Positions 44,301 to 53,137 of a stretch of DNA of 64,000 bases are shown here, piece by piece. How positions within the stretch are numbered: the stretch's first letter is position 1; every line of letters starts with the position of its first letter. The translations under genes were made by a program, and so were the position numbers. The stretch comes from Prorocentrum cordatum (Eukaryota > Sar > Dinophyceae > Prorocentrales > Prorocentraceae), in the NCBI GenBank assembly GCA_963575745.1, contig CAUYUJ010016349.1, positions 819,874-883,873 on the forward strand, given 5' to 3'. The notes beneath the pieces were generated by a model. That model was not told the DNA's origin and searched no databases. It saw only the letters and a program-made list of their open reading frames with translations.

Positions 44301-44850
44301 TCACAGCGTGGCTCTCCAGATGTCTGGACCGATCCTTTCCGAGGACCAGCTTTCTTCCTCGGTCGTCTTTTGATGGCCTCGGTGCCCGGCAAGGCCCCCT
44401 GGGAGGCCGAAAATTGTCACAACCTCCCGTTGCATTTTTTCTCACGGCGCGAGGATGTCAGCTGTCCCTGATATCCGACGTTGCGAAGTAGTTGCCACAT
44501 CCCGAGAAGCCACGACTGGACTGGAGTCCTATGCCCCATCTCTCTTCTGCAGATGCCCAGCCGGATCGCCTTGCGATGGCCCCAGGGCCTGAAACCGGGC
44601 GACAGTGCTTGGCGTCAAGAAGTGGCAACGCCCCAACCTCAGAGGTGAGCCTGCTCCCCAGACCCCCGACGTCGTGATTTTTTCACAGCGTCGACCCCCG
44701 GAGGTCGGGACCCCTTCCCCAGGCGGGTTTGTGTTCGTCCTGATTCGTTCCTCCACGGTCCCGGGGCCCGCCGAGGGCTCCAGGAGGCTGACCATTGGCA
44801 AAAGTTTCCCGTCGTGATCTTTCCCTGAGATCCGACGCAGCGAAAAAAAA
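44301..44850. mobile_element. MITE family D remnants, two or more
   Basis: Inverted ends such as gacgtcgtgattttttcacagcg (44667) and cccgtcgtgatctttccctg (44808), with gaggtcgggaccccttcccc between, belong to family D. A further cgcgaggatgtcagc end lies at about 44450. Confidence 0.55.
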
Positions 44851-44907
44851 TTAAAAAAAAACCGTAGAAGCACGCCCAGAGCCCTGAGCTCCCTCTTTCT
44901 GCGCCAG

Positions 44908-45175
44908 GTCCCAGGCTGGCTCGCCCAGGCTCGGGCCCCGTGGGCCCGAGCCTGGGCGAGACAGCGAAAGCGCTGCCACGCCAGGTCCTGGCGTGGCAGC
45001 TCTGTCAGTTTGTGCGAGCCGCGCCCAACAAACCGCGTGATGGCTCAGTTCAAAACGTCCCACTCGCTGCGTGCACAACGACCCCCGGTGCGATGGCCGA
45101 CGCGCTGGTCGCGCTCATCGAGAGAGCGGGGGCACCAGGAAATCAACTCCTGGATCTGACGGGCACCCCAGGGGG
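44908..45175 (+). CDS. Exon of an unidentified protein (89 codons)
   Basis: Acceptor ccctctttctgcgccag|gtc (AG|G) and donor ggg|gtaagg bound one uninterrupted frame. It reads LGETAKALPRQVLAWQLCQF, VRAAPNKPRDGSVQNVPLAA, then MADALVALIERAGAPGNQLL and DLTGTPG. Composition is mixed and helix-rich, the best-formed coding island after the Dpy-30 and 52 kb exons. The first third overlaps two perfect DNA hairpins. It ends with two bases of a codon, exactly completed by the first base of 45308-45495. An internal ATG at 45090 could also begin a protein. No family recognised. Confidence 0.6.
44921..45000. repeat. Two adjacent perfect hairpins
   Basis: tcgcccaggctcgggccc, loop cgt, exact inverse (44921-44959); then gctgccacgccagg, one-base loop, exact inverse (44972-45000). 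Confidence 0.95.
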
Positions 45176-45307
45176 GTAAGGACCACAGCTCCCCCAGTTG
45201 CCGGTGGTCGTCAGGGCCTCGGGGCCCCTCCACCGCGCGAGGGGGCCTGGCCCGCCAGGGGCCTCGCCGTCGGCCCGCCGCGCCGCCACGCCCCGCCCGG
45301 GCGGCAG

Positions 45308-45495
45308 GACCCGGAACCTCGCGCCCGCCGCGGAGGGCCCCGCGCCGCCCGGGGCCCCCCGCGCGGGCGCCGCGGAGGGCGCGGCGGGCCCCGCGGAGGG
45401 CGCGGCGGGCCCCGCGGCGGCCGAGCAGGCAGCCCCCGCGGCGCCGCTGCCGGCGCCGGCTGCGGCCGCGGCCAGCGGCGCAGAGGCCGCGGATG
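45308..45495 (+). CDS. Ala/Pro-rich exon following 44908-45175
   Basis: The acceptor cgcccgggcggcag|gac (AG|G) opens a frame that reads TRNLAPAAEGPAPPGAPRAG, then AEGAAGPAEGAAGPAAAEQA and ends near ASGAEAADG, where ggatg|ggtcgac gives a possible GT donor. The composition is that of a flexible linker. The start phase completes the split codon left by the previous exon, supporting one gene. A MITE A half-copy begins 20 bp after the end. In DNA this rich in GC, other frames are open too. Confidence 0.45.
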
Positions 45496-45513
45496 GGTCG
45501 ACTGGACTGTTCA

Positions 45514-45645
45514 GTCGGGCCTGTCCCCCCACAGGGGGATTTTCGACGGGAAGAAAAATATTCAAACGATGCCCCAGAGAGGTCCAAGAATGCGCAAAAC
45601 ATTGTCCCCAGGATATTTTTGGATTATTTTTGGATTAACCGGAAA
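45514..45645. mobile_element. MITE family A, left half
   Basis: cagtcgggcctgtcccccca then cagggggattttcgacggg, followed by AT-rich interior. No matching right end. Confidence 0.7.
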
Positions 45646-45799
45646 CCCGCGATAATAATGTACCCCCCCTATACACATAAGAGTTGATTATCCGCGGCCA
45701 GTAAGAGCTTGGTCGGGGGCGCGGGGGCGCGGAGGCCGAACTTCATTATCACCGTGAAAAGTTCGCCATCGAGGTTACTTCCTTCTTATGCTGAGATTG

Positions 45800-45895
45800 C
45801 AACATCAAGCGAAACAAGCATACACTCGAGGATGTCTCAAGCGAAACAAGCATACACTGAAGGATGTCTCGAGCGAAACAGTACGTTTCTTAAGG
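45800..45895. repeat. ~31 bp tandem repeat (aggatgtctcaagcgaaaca)
   Basis: Three copies here; two related ones at 46487-46535. Confidence 0.85.
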
Positions 45896-45954
45896 ATTTC
45901 TCCTCTCCTCCTCATCCCCCTCCTCCTCCTCCTCCCCCTGGCGCCCTGAACTTG

Positions 45955-46425
45955 TTTATCGTTGTGGTTGATTATCCTGGGAAAACGAGGCAGATGAGCC
46001 ACCCTACACGAGCAGATGAAAATCTTAATTCCCATTAAGCGCTTACACATAAAATCTAAAAAGTTTTGAACTTTGGATTTTTTCTTCCTCCTTCTCATCT
46101 TCCTCTCCTCTCTCTTTCTCTCCGTCTCTCTCTCTATATCTATATTTTTCTTTTTCTTTCTCAACCTCTTTCTCTCTTTCTCTCTGTCTCTCTATCTGTC
46201 CTCTGTCTCTCTTTCTCTTTCTCTTTCTTTCTCTCTCTCTCTCTCTCCACCTTTCTCCTTCTCTCGTGCCCCCTGAACTTTTTTTTTATCGCTGTGGTTG
46301 ACTATCCTGGGAAAACGTAGCAGATGAGCTACCCTACACGAGCAGATGACCATGTTAATGTCCGTTAAGCGTTTACAAATAAGATCTAATAGGTTTTGAA
46401 CTGTGGATTGTTGCTTCCTCCTCCT
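45955..46425. repeat. ~120 bp direct repeats separated by CT/TC microsatellite
   Basis: gttgattatcctgggaaaac...ctacacgagcagatga...agcgcttacacataaaatct occurs at 45968 and 46302 (period 334 bp). Between them is a long (CT)n-rich tract (46085-46265). Confidence 0.88.
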
Positions 46426-46689
46426 CCTCTCCTTCTCCTGCTCGTTTATTCTCTTTCTCTCTGTTTATAGGTTTCTAAATCTTGTCGAGGATGTCTCAAG
46501 CAAGACAAGCTATTGTTGAGGATGTCTCAGAGAGGACAAAAAGCCAAGGATGTCTCAAGATATCCTCGGCTTTGGCTCCTCTGTTAACATCTTTATGCTG
46601 GTCCTGGGGGGCAACTTTTATTATCACACCGTAACCGCCGAACTTGATTCTCCCTGGGGGTTTATTCTCGGCTGTTCTCGGTTATTTTG

Positions 46690-46751
46690 GGGGGCATTTT
46701 TTTAATATTTGTCGTCGAAAATCCCCCTGTCGGGGGACAGGCCCGACTTAA
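46690..46751. mobile_element. MITE family A, right half
   Basis: tcgtcgaaaatccccctgtc then gggggacaggcccgac. Immediately followed by a family C element. Confidence 0.7.
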
Positions 46752-46758
46752 GGCTAGA

Positions 46759-46932
46759 CGTAAGAGTGACCTTTCGCCGGAGTGACCTTTGGTGCGGGCA
46801 CAGATGGGCGCCCAGATGGCTGAAAACGAATGCAGGAGCAGCGGCTTGCGTGCCCAGGCTTGGTCCCCACGCGGCCCCCCAAGAGCCACGCACCAAAGGT
46901 CACTCCTACCCAGGGTCACTCCTGCGTGTAGC
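46759..46932. mobile_element. MITE family C (174 bp)
   Basis: Left cgtaagagtgacctttcgcc...gtgacctttggtg; right inverse caccaaaggtcactcctacc...gggtcactcctgcgtgt. Confidence 0.88.
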
Positions 46933-46939
46933 CGAGTGG

Positions 46940-47110
46940 ATCGGGACGATCGGAGTGGGCACAGAGTCCCTAAAGGCTTGTCGACTTTTCGCCAATCGAC
47001 TTGTGGGGATCGGGCCAGGTAAATCCAGGTGGATGTAGAGAAGTCGAGGTAACTCCAGGCACATCGAGATAAATCAGGGTAGATCCAGGTAGATCCAGAG
47101 ACTTCAAGGG
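46940..47110. repeat. Degenerate ~11 bp repeats (gtagatccag)
   Basis: aaatccaggtggatgtag, gtagatccaggtagatccag and similar. Confidence 0.65.
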
Positions 47111-47221
47111 AAAGTTGGAGCAGCTCGCGGCCGCTCCAGCGCGAGTCGAAGGACGGCAGAAGTCGTTAAGCCTTCAACGACGGAAAGAATGGGCACAATG
47201 CCCAACATTAGGATGTTCCAG

Positions 47222-47583
47222 CCTACTTTAGCCTTGATCGCCAGAAAGGAATCCAAGTTCGGCGGATCCTAGTTTGATTCGAACACTCAATGTTTCAGTT
47301 TCGCGTCTGGGATTCAGACCAGTCGCAAATTGAGATGTTATTTCTTCCCTTAACGTCAGCTTCCGTTGCTGAAATGCGTCCTCGCCTCGAAGCTGGTCCC
47401 TGGGCCGTGGCTTTAGCCTTGATCGCCAGAAAGGAACTTCGCGCACCAAGAAAGCACCGAAACTTGAGGGTTTTCACGTGTCGGGCACCAGGAGGCGTTG
47501 CTCGTTCGGCACGGTTTCGATATTTTGCTGGGTGCTCGAAATCATTCCTGTGATTTGGTCATTAAGTGCGATGGGAGCATCAT
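47222..47583 (+). repeat. ~350 bp dispersed repeat, copy 1 (copy 2 at 49016-49376)
   Basis: Shared blocks, in order: tcagtttcgcgtctgg, cccttaacgtcagcttcc, cctcgcctcgaagc(t/c)ggtcc, ttgatcgccagaaaggaa, ctgggtgctcgaaat(c/t)att and gatgggagca. Confidence 0.9.
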
Positions 47584-47599
47584 AAGCCCAACAGCAGTT

Positions 47600-47770
47600 A
47601 CTGCTCATTTTGAACTGGACCCGCTGTCCGCGCCTCCATGGATGCTGTTTACTAAAGACAACAGGCCGCCTGCCCAGCAGCGGCCTCTGTCGAATTGGGA
47701 CAGCTTTCGCTGTTGGGCATCGTACCGATTTTCTTCCTACCCATTTCGGGCGTCCCAAGTCGAGGGGGAG
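47600..47770 (+). CDS. Weak coding candidate
   Basis: The plus frame reads HFELDPLSAPPWMLFTKDNR then PPAQQRPLSNWDSFRCWASY. Mixed composition, but it runs out of the dispersed repeat upstream and into MITE D downstream. No splice pair. Confidence 0.3.
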
Positions 47771-47779
47771 CAAAGTTTC

Positions 47780-48150
47780 CAGACCTCCTCGCGCTGTGAC
47801 AAGAACTCACGAGGGGACGTTTCTCGCTATTTTTGGCCTCTCGGGGCCCCTGCTGGACCCCGGGACCGTCACAGAACGCCTCAGTATTAAGCACCGGTCC
47901 AGGGGTAGGGGTCCAGACCTCTGGGGGTCGACGCTTCAGGAGGGGAAAGAACACACAGACACAATGAACCGTCGATTCCCAGGAGAATATGGGAGAATAC
48001 GGACAATGGGGGGGAAGACGAAAACCGAGAAAATACATTAAAATATACGGAATCCTTGGATTTGTGTGTCTTTATTTGTGTGTCCCAGGGCCCCTTCAAC
48101 GTTGTGAAGCAATCACGACGTCGGGGGTATGGGGGCGCCGAGTCTGAGAT
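47780..48150. mobile_element. MITE family D split by a ~165 bp insertion
   Basis: The left part (agacctcctcgcgctgtgac ... gggtccagacctctgggggt) ends near 47937. The matching right end, gcaatcacgacgtcggggg, appears only at 48109. The intervening AT-richer DNA (aaaatacattaaaatatacg) is absent from the 37.7 kb copy. Confidence 0.7.
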
Positions 48151-48519
48151 CCGGGCGTGGCAATTTGTTCACCCTGGTCGTTGTCCGCCGGGCTTCGGGC
48201 CCCAGGAGCATCACTATTATCGATCTGGCTTGCAGCGTGCAGCAGAAAGATTGGGTCTAGGGTTCTGGTCATGACGAGTAAGGTTTTTGCCATTCTTTTG
48301 CAACGTCGGATCTCAGGAAAGCCCCAGGCTGCTTATTCGAGGAGAGGGGAGATTCTGCAATGCTTATGCTCAGTAGTCGGAGCTCGCTTGGTCCATTCGC
48401 GTCGGGGGAAATACTTGCTCGGGGTGTCTCTATTGTAATTAATGCCGTGTCTGCGAAATCAAAGCTTTGTTGTGCAAATTCAGCCGGCATGACTGAACTA
48501 TCATTATAGCCCAGACTCT

Positions 48520-49032
48520 CTAAGCTGAATTTTCGTGCCTGAGGCAGGAAGCCCCGTGGTACACCTTCACTTTTGTGTCTGCATGCGAAAGTGCATGCTG
48601 TTCCCTTTGTCCCTCACCTTCGTCCCCCCGCTCGGCCCTGTCCTCAGGAGTTTCCTGTGCCATCGAACCCCTTTGGTGATCCCTCCTCCGGTCCCCCTCC
48701 TGGTCGTTCCCCCTGGTCGTCCCCCTCTCTCCGCTGTCCCATTCTGTGAGACTTCGTCCAGGGAGGTTCTCGATGGGTGAGCCCTGCGCGTTCCCTCCGG
48801 GCCCCTCTGGCTGCGGCCGCCGCACCACCCCCAGTCGGAAAGTGCTTATTGTGTGGCTCCAGCTTCTTAAATCCGTGGGTGAACACTGGAGCTCGGCGTC
48901 CCAAGCTTCAGTTTTCCAATTTTCTGAGTTCCCGCTTGGATCATAATTGGATTCCCGTGCCTGGAATGATATGTTTGGGCTCGGCGGCTCCAAGCTCCAT
49001 CGCTCTTGGGAATTACAGCTCGGCGGATCCAA
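48520..49032 (-). CDS. Open frame of 170 codons, hypothetical
   Basis: A minus-strand frame without low complexity in a stretch of moderate GC. It is hydrophilic throughout: QERWSLEPPSPNISFQARES, NYDPSGNSENWKTEAWDAEL, then an Arg/Glu-rich half (SMAQETPEDRAERGDEGEGQ) and ADTKVKVYHGASCLRHENSA. It has no domain that I recognise, no signal peptide and no membrane segment. The first codons overlap the start of the 49.0 kb dispersed repeat. The overlapping plus frame is hydrophobic and Pro-rich and looks like its shadow. It could be an unrecognised retroelement piece or chance. 48151-48519 holds no recognised gene. Confidence 0.35.
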   Translation of the reverse strand: MDPPSCNSQERWSLEPPSPNISFQARESNYDPSGNSENWKTEAWDAELQCSPTDLRSWSHTISTFRLGVVRRPQPEGPGGNAQGSPIENLPGRSLTEWDSGERGTTRGNDQEGDRRRDHQRGSMAQETPEDRAERGDEGEGQREQHALSHADTKVKVYHGASCLRHENSA

Positions 49033-49376
49033 TTTTGGTTCGAAAACTCAAACTTTCAGTTTCGCGTCTGGAATTTCAGACCAGCTGCAATTTAAGATGT
49101 TCTTTCTCTCTCTCTCTCTCTCTCTCTCTTCCCTTAACGTCAGCTTCCCTTGCTGAAATGAAACTATAGCGGCCTCGCCTCGAAGCCGGTCCCTGGGCCG
49201 TGGTTTTAGCTTTGATCGCCAGAAAGGAATTGCGAGCATCAGTAATGTACCGATATTGGAGTTTTTTCACCAGTCGGGCCCTGGGAGGCGATGCTTGTTC
49301 GACACGGTTTCGGTACTGTCCTGGGTGCTCGAAATTATTTCTGGGACGTAGTCCTCAGGTACGATGGGAGCAACCT
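49016..49376 (+). repeat. ~350 bp dispersed repeat, copy 2
   Basis: Diverged copy of 47222-47583 with an inserted (CT)n run at 49105-49131. Confidence 0.9.
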
Positions 49377-49403
49377 AACACTTGCTGGCAAGCCGACGTC
49401 TCT

Positions 49404-50025
49404 GCTGGCAGGCCGACGTCTCCTCCTCCTCCTCCTCCTCCTCCTCCTCCTCCTGCCCCTCCTCCTCCTCGTCCTCCTCCTCCTCCTCCTCCTCCTCCTC
49501 CTCCTCCCCCTCCTCCTCCTCCTCCTCCTCCTCCTCCTCCTCCCCCTCCTCCGCCTCCTCCTCCTCCCCTCCTCCCCTTCCTCCTCCTCCTCCTCCCCTT
49601 CCTCCTCCCTCCTTGAGTACGATGGGAGTAACTAACAGAAGGCAAGCCCCCCAGACATTTGCGTAGACATCGGCGTCTGGAGGATCGGCGCAGCTCTCCC
49701 CAGGGTCGGCGCGGGGGTCCCGCCCGACGGGGCGCCTGCCGCGACGCCCCTGGTGCTCTCCGCGCGCCAGGGAAGAAGGGGCCCAGCGCAGAGCCACGAA
49801 AGGGGCGCGGGCAGCCGGAAAAAAAAAGTGAAGGTGACTCAACTGTGGAAGGAGGAGGAGGAGGAGGAGGAGGAGGAGGAGGAGGAGGAGGAGGAGGAGT
49901 GGCAGGAGGAGGAGGAGTGGGAGGAGGAGGAGGAGTGGGAGGAGGAGGAGGAGGAGGAGGAGGAGGAGGAGGAGGAGGAGGAGGAGGAGGAGAAAGAGGA
50001 GGAGAAGACGTCGGCCTGCCAGAAG
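49404..50025. repeat. Large (CCT)n/(GGA)n fold-back with unique termini
   Basis: ctggcaggccgacgtctcct opens a (CCT)n arm (49422-49610). A (GGA)n arm (49850-50000) ends with the exact inverse gacgtcggcctgccag at 50008-50023. The 240 bp between the arms is GC-rich unique sequence. tacgatgggag(c/t)aac(c)taaca flanks the left arm on both sides (49360 and 49618). Confidence 0.9.
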
Positions 50026-50365
50026 TTGCCCCGTGGGAGTGTCTCAATCCCCCGAGGGCCCCAGGGACCCACAGAAGCTCTGTGGCACCTCTTGGGGCCC
50101 TCGAAGATCGACGACGCATGTGCCCCAAGGCTTCATTCGAGGAAAAACAACATCGGCATAAACATCAACTTGCGGGGTAGGACAGAGTTCCCACCCTGAC
50201 ACGTCGCTTACTGCATTGTCCGTTTTCGGTTCTCGAGAGGGCGCCGCGGCCTTCAATTTCCAGGCTTGCGCCCGCCAGGTTTGGGCCCGTGGCCACAACC
50301 ACGAGCTCAAGAGCCCGAGTGCCTTACAATGCAAGGAGCCCCGGACCCATAACTGGGTCCCCGGG
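50026..50365. other. Unique sequence, no gene assigned
   Basis: Part G-rich (ctcttggggccctcgaag), part unique. Open frames on both strands without motif. Confidence 0.45.
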
Positions 50366-50485
50366 AACCTCCTCCTCCTCCTCCTTTTCCTCCTCCTCCT
50401 CCTCCTCCGCCTCCCCCTCCTCCTGCTCCTCCTCCTCCTCCTCCTCCTCCTCCTCCTCCTCGACCTCCTCCTCCTCCTCCTAAAG
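50366..50485. repeat. (CCT)n array
   Basis: Polypyrimidine. Confidence 0.95.
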
Positions 50486-50507
50486 TGGGTCCTGTCCATC
50501 CCCGAAA

Positions 50508-50594
50508 CTTGCGGAGGTCCGCGCGGACTTCTGGGATCGGAGCGCGCCAGGGGAGGTCGAGCGCGGATCCAAGAAATCCGCGCGGACCTCTGAC
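50508..50594. mobile_element. MITE family B, short copy (87 bp)
   Basis: ttgcggaggtccgcgcggac and the inverse atccgcgcggacctctga, flanked on both sides by CCT arrays. Confidence 0.8.
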
Positions 50595-50815
50595 ATCCTC
50601 CTCCTCCTCCTCCTCCTCCTCCTCCTCCTCCTCCTCCTCCTCTCCTCCTCCTCTCTCTACGCTCGTCTCCTCCTCCTCTCCTCCTCCTCCTCCTCCTCCT
50701 CCTCCTCCTCCTCCTCCTCCGCTCCTCCTCCTCCTCCTCCGCCTCCTCCTCCTCCTCCTCCTCCTCCTCCTCCTCCGCCCTCCTCCTCCTCCTCCTCCTC
50801 CTCCTCCTCCTCCGA
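50595..50815. repeat. (CCT)n array
   Basis: Polypyrimidine. Confidence 0.95.
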
Positions 50816-51054
50816 TCCGGTGCTCATACACAACAATTCCCTACTCTCTGCTCTGTGTCTACTCGTGTCTACCTCGTGTTCCTCTGTCGTGAAGCTGACG
50901 CAATCCTGCTCCACACTGTGCTCAGTCTGGGCCAATCCGCCTCGATGGCAACTCAATGAGGCTTTGTAGCTTTGAGTCGTCCCCACGGGATACTAGCAGA
51001 GAGTCGCCGTCAGCGCATCGCGACGGCGTCGTCACCTCGACGCTCGAGGAAAAA

Positions 51055-51600
51055 GTGTGTGTGATGTACTGTGTGTTGTGTGTTGTGTGTTGTATGCTGT
51101 CTGTTGTGTGTTGTGTGTTGTGTGTTGTCTGTTGTGTGTTGTGTGTTGTGTGTTGTGTGTTGTGTGTGATGTGTCGTGTGTCGTGTGTCGTGTGTCGTGT
51201 GTCGTGTGACATGTGTGTTGTGTGCTGTGTGTGCTGTGTGTGGTGGGTGTGGTGGGTGTGGTGGGTGTGGTGGGTGTGGTGAGTGGTGGATGGTGGATGG
51301 TGGGTGGTGGGTGGTAGGTGGTGGGGGTGGTGTGGTGTGGTGTGGTCTGTGGTCTGTGGTGTGGTGTGGTGTGTGGTGTTGTGTGTTGTGTTGTGTATTG
51401 TGGGGTGGTGTGGTGTGGTGTGGTGTGGTGTGGTGTGGTGTGGTGTGGTGTGGTGTGGTGTGGTGTGGTGTGGTGTGGTGTGGTGTGGTGTGGTGTGGTG
51501 TGGTGTGGTGGTGGTTGTGTGTATGCGTGTGCGTGTGGGTGTGCGGGTGCGGGTGCGGGTGCGGGTGCGGGTGCGGGTGCGTGTGCATGTGCCTTGTTGC
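51055..51600. repeat. TG-rich satellite with shifting unit length
   Basis: Blocks of (TGTGTTG)n, (TGTCG)n, (TGGTGGG)n, pure (TGGTG)n (51400-51510) and (GGGTGC)n (51540-51590) follow one another. No A or C apart from scattered positions until the end. 50816-51054 is unique, with no gene recognised. Confidence 0.97.
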
Positions 51601-51729
51601 TCGACGCCCTAATGTCAGGGATGGGGGGGGGTCACCACACGGTAGACGCGTAGCGTAAGTAGTCTTACTACCGGGCGAGCAGTTTGCTCATGTTGGCTCT
51701 CAATGTTTGTGCAGCGTTTCTCCTCCTAG

Positions 51730-51921
51730 GCTCCACAGCCTGCTGCCGTCGGTCTCGACGCGGAAGGGCAGGCTGGCACCGAGGCGCACGGTAGGGCCGA
51801 GCAGTTCCGGCCGGAGGTGGCGCTGTCTTCCATCTTCGACGCGATCGCGACGGGCAGCGCGCAGCTCAGCGAACAGGCCGCCACGGAGCAAACCCAAAGA
51901 CAAACTCGACGACACGGCTGA
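51730..51921 (+). CDS. Exon, 63 codons, unidentified protein
   Basis: Acceptor gcgtttctcctcctag|gct (AG|G, phase 0). The frame reads APQPAAVGLDAEGQAGTEAH, GRAEQFRPEVALSSIFDAIA, TGSAQLSEQAATEQTQRQTR and ends at TGA 51919-51921. The amphipathic core (FRPEVALSSIFDAIATGSAQL) and mixed residues make coding likely. Whether TGA is used or a noncanonical donor precedes the GAC repeat is open. The next exon on this strand starts at 52229, also in phase 0. Function unknown. Confidence 0.55.
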   Translation, partial: APQPAAVGLDAEGQAGTEAHGRAEQFRPEVALSSIFDAIATGSAQLSEQAATEQTQRQTRRHG

Positions 51922-52045
51922 CGACGACGCCGACGACGAAGTTGACGACGACGACGACGACGGTGACGACGGCGGCGGCGGCGGCTACGGCGACAACGAC
52001 GATGACGACGGCGGCGGCGGCGGCGACGGCGAAGACGGCAACTTC
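51922..52045. repeat. (GAC/GGC)n array
   Basis: Trinucleotide repeat right after the stop codon. Confidence 0.9.
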
Positions 52046-52059
52046 CCTCGATTCCGGCC

Positions 52060-52200
52060 TCCAGGACCCGTTCTCAGGCCACAAGGCCGTCAAAAGCATA
52101 TCCGGGCCGAAAAATTGTCCCCAGGGAAGGGGTCGGGAGCTCTGGGGCCGCAGATAGAAAAAAACACATCAGGGGATGTCTGGGAACGGGTCCAGGGGGA
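52060..52200. mobile_element. MITE family D-related fragment
   Basis: gccgtcaaaagcatatccgg then ccccagggaaggggtcggga matches the family D interior. Confidence 0.5.
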
Positions 52201-52228
52201 GAGGGGCCGTTTGCCTCATGCATAACAG

Positions 52229-52651
52229 GTGGGCAAGCGCGGCAGGCGGGCGAGCGAGGTGAGCGAGAAGGCGAGCGAGGCACAGGCCGGCGAGGAGCTG
52301 ACGGTGGCCCGAGTCTCCGGAACCGAAAGCTTCGGAGGTGCCTCCTCGAGGCAACGGAGGTCGAAGCCGTCGCAGCTGGACGGCGTCGACGCCCTGGAGG
52401 ACGGCGTTCCCAGCGTCGTCGGCTCTGTCGTGAGCCCCCGCAAGTCCATCCTGCGGAGCAAGACGTCTGGCTCGACCTCGAGCCGCGTGCGCCGGACCTC
52501 CTTCACGGACTTGTCGGACGCGGCTGCCGACAACGATCGAGGCGAGGAGGAGGAGGAGGAGGAGGAGGAGGAGGAAGTGGGGGCGCAGGCGGCGGAGGAC
52601 GCAGCGTTGTCAAAGTTCAGGCTTGGCTACGACGTTCTGTTCTCAGCTTAG
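52229..52651 (+). CDS. Ser/Arg/Glu-rich protein segment, 140 codons
   Basis: Acceptor gcctcatgcataacag|gtg (AG|G). The frame reads RRASEVSEKASEAQAGEELT, VARVSGTESFGGASSRQRRS, then VVSPRKSILRSKTSGSTSSR, VRRTSFTDLSDAAADNDRG, an 11-Glu run encoded by GGA repeats, and AAEDAALSKFRLGYDVLFSA before TAG 52649-52651. Basic-Ser clusters (RRTSF, SPRKS) look like kinase sites, and the segment should be mostly disordered. It is the longest non-repetitive open stretch in the window. A donor may cut it earlier (GTTGTC at 52605 would put the next exon in phase). It may be a cytoplasmic tail of a larger protein; no domain recognised. Confidence 0.65.
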   Translation: MGKRGRRASEVSEKASEAQAGEELTVARVSGTESFGGASSRQRRSKPSQLDGVDALEDGVPSVVGSVVSPRKSILRSKTSGSTSSRVRRTSFTDLSDAAADNDRGEEEEEEEEEEEVGAQAAEDAALSKFRLGYDVLFSA

Positions 52652-52780
52652 GCGTGGCGGACCAGGCCCCGTGGTCAACCGCCTGTTGACAGCGCCACAA
52701 ACGCGATCCCCCTGTGTGGCCCTTGAAAACGTTCACCTTGGCCTTGGGCTGCTTTCAGATGGTTCGCGAGAGGCGGCCTC
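52652..52780 (+). CDS. Candidate exon after 52229-52651
   Basis: ttctgttctcagcttag|gcg is an AG|G acceptor. The frame reads RGGPGPVVNRLLTAPQTRSP then CVALENVHLGLGLLSDGSRE, with a possible GT donor at tca|gtagct. The frame otherwise reaches TGA at 52812. It would need an intron of only about 47 nt to join the previous exon in phase, so linkage is doubtful. Confidence 0.4.
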
Positions 52781-52829
52781 AGTAGCTTGTGGTACCGCCA
52801 CTGTGTCGCTTTGAAATCTGTTGGCATTC

Positions 52830-52935
52830 GGGGTCTTTTTGGAGGCCTTCTGGGGGCCTCTTTCGGGCCTCCCGGTGGCCCCTTGGGAGTATCCAAGAGG
52901 CCTTCATGGGGCTCCTTGCGGGCCTCTTGTGGTAG
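52830..52935. repeat. G-rich minisatellite fragment
   Basis: tctttttggaggccttctgg and similar units of the tcttggggcc family. 52936-53137 holds no clear gene. Confidence 0.7.
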
Positions 52936-53137
52936 TGGGGGGGGGGACGGGGCCTCATGAGCTCTGCTTAGGGGCTTGATGGCGGTCTTGGGAGCTGTCT
53001 TGGGCGCAGGAAGGGCGGGCTCACACTCGCGCTCTTGGGGCCTCGGGGAATGAGTCGTGGGAACCGAAGAGCACCGGGGACTTGTGGAAACCTGGGGCGA
53101 GGGGGCCCTTGGAAGCGAGGGCTCCAAATGACCTGAG

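Noticed and set aside
51055-51600. Telomere-like TG-rich repeat
   Set aside because: Not TTTAGGG or another known telomeric unit; unit length drifts, and the array is internal.
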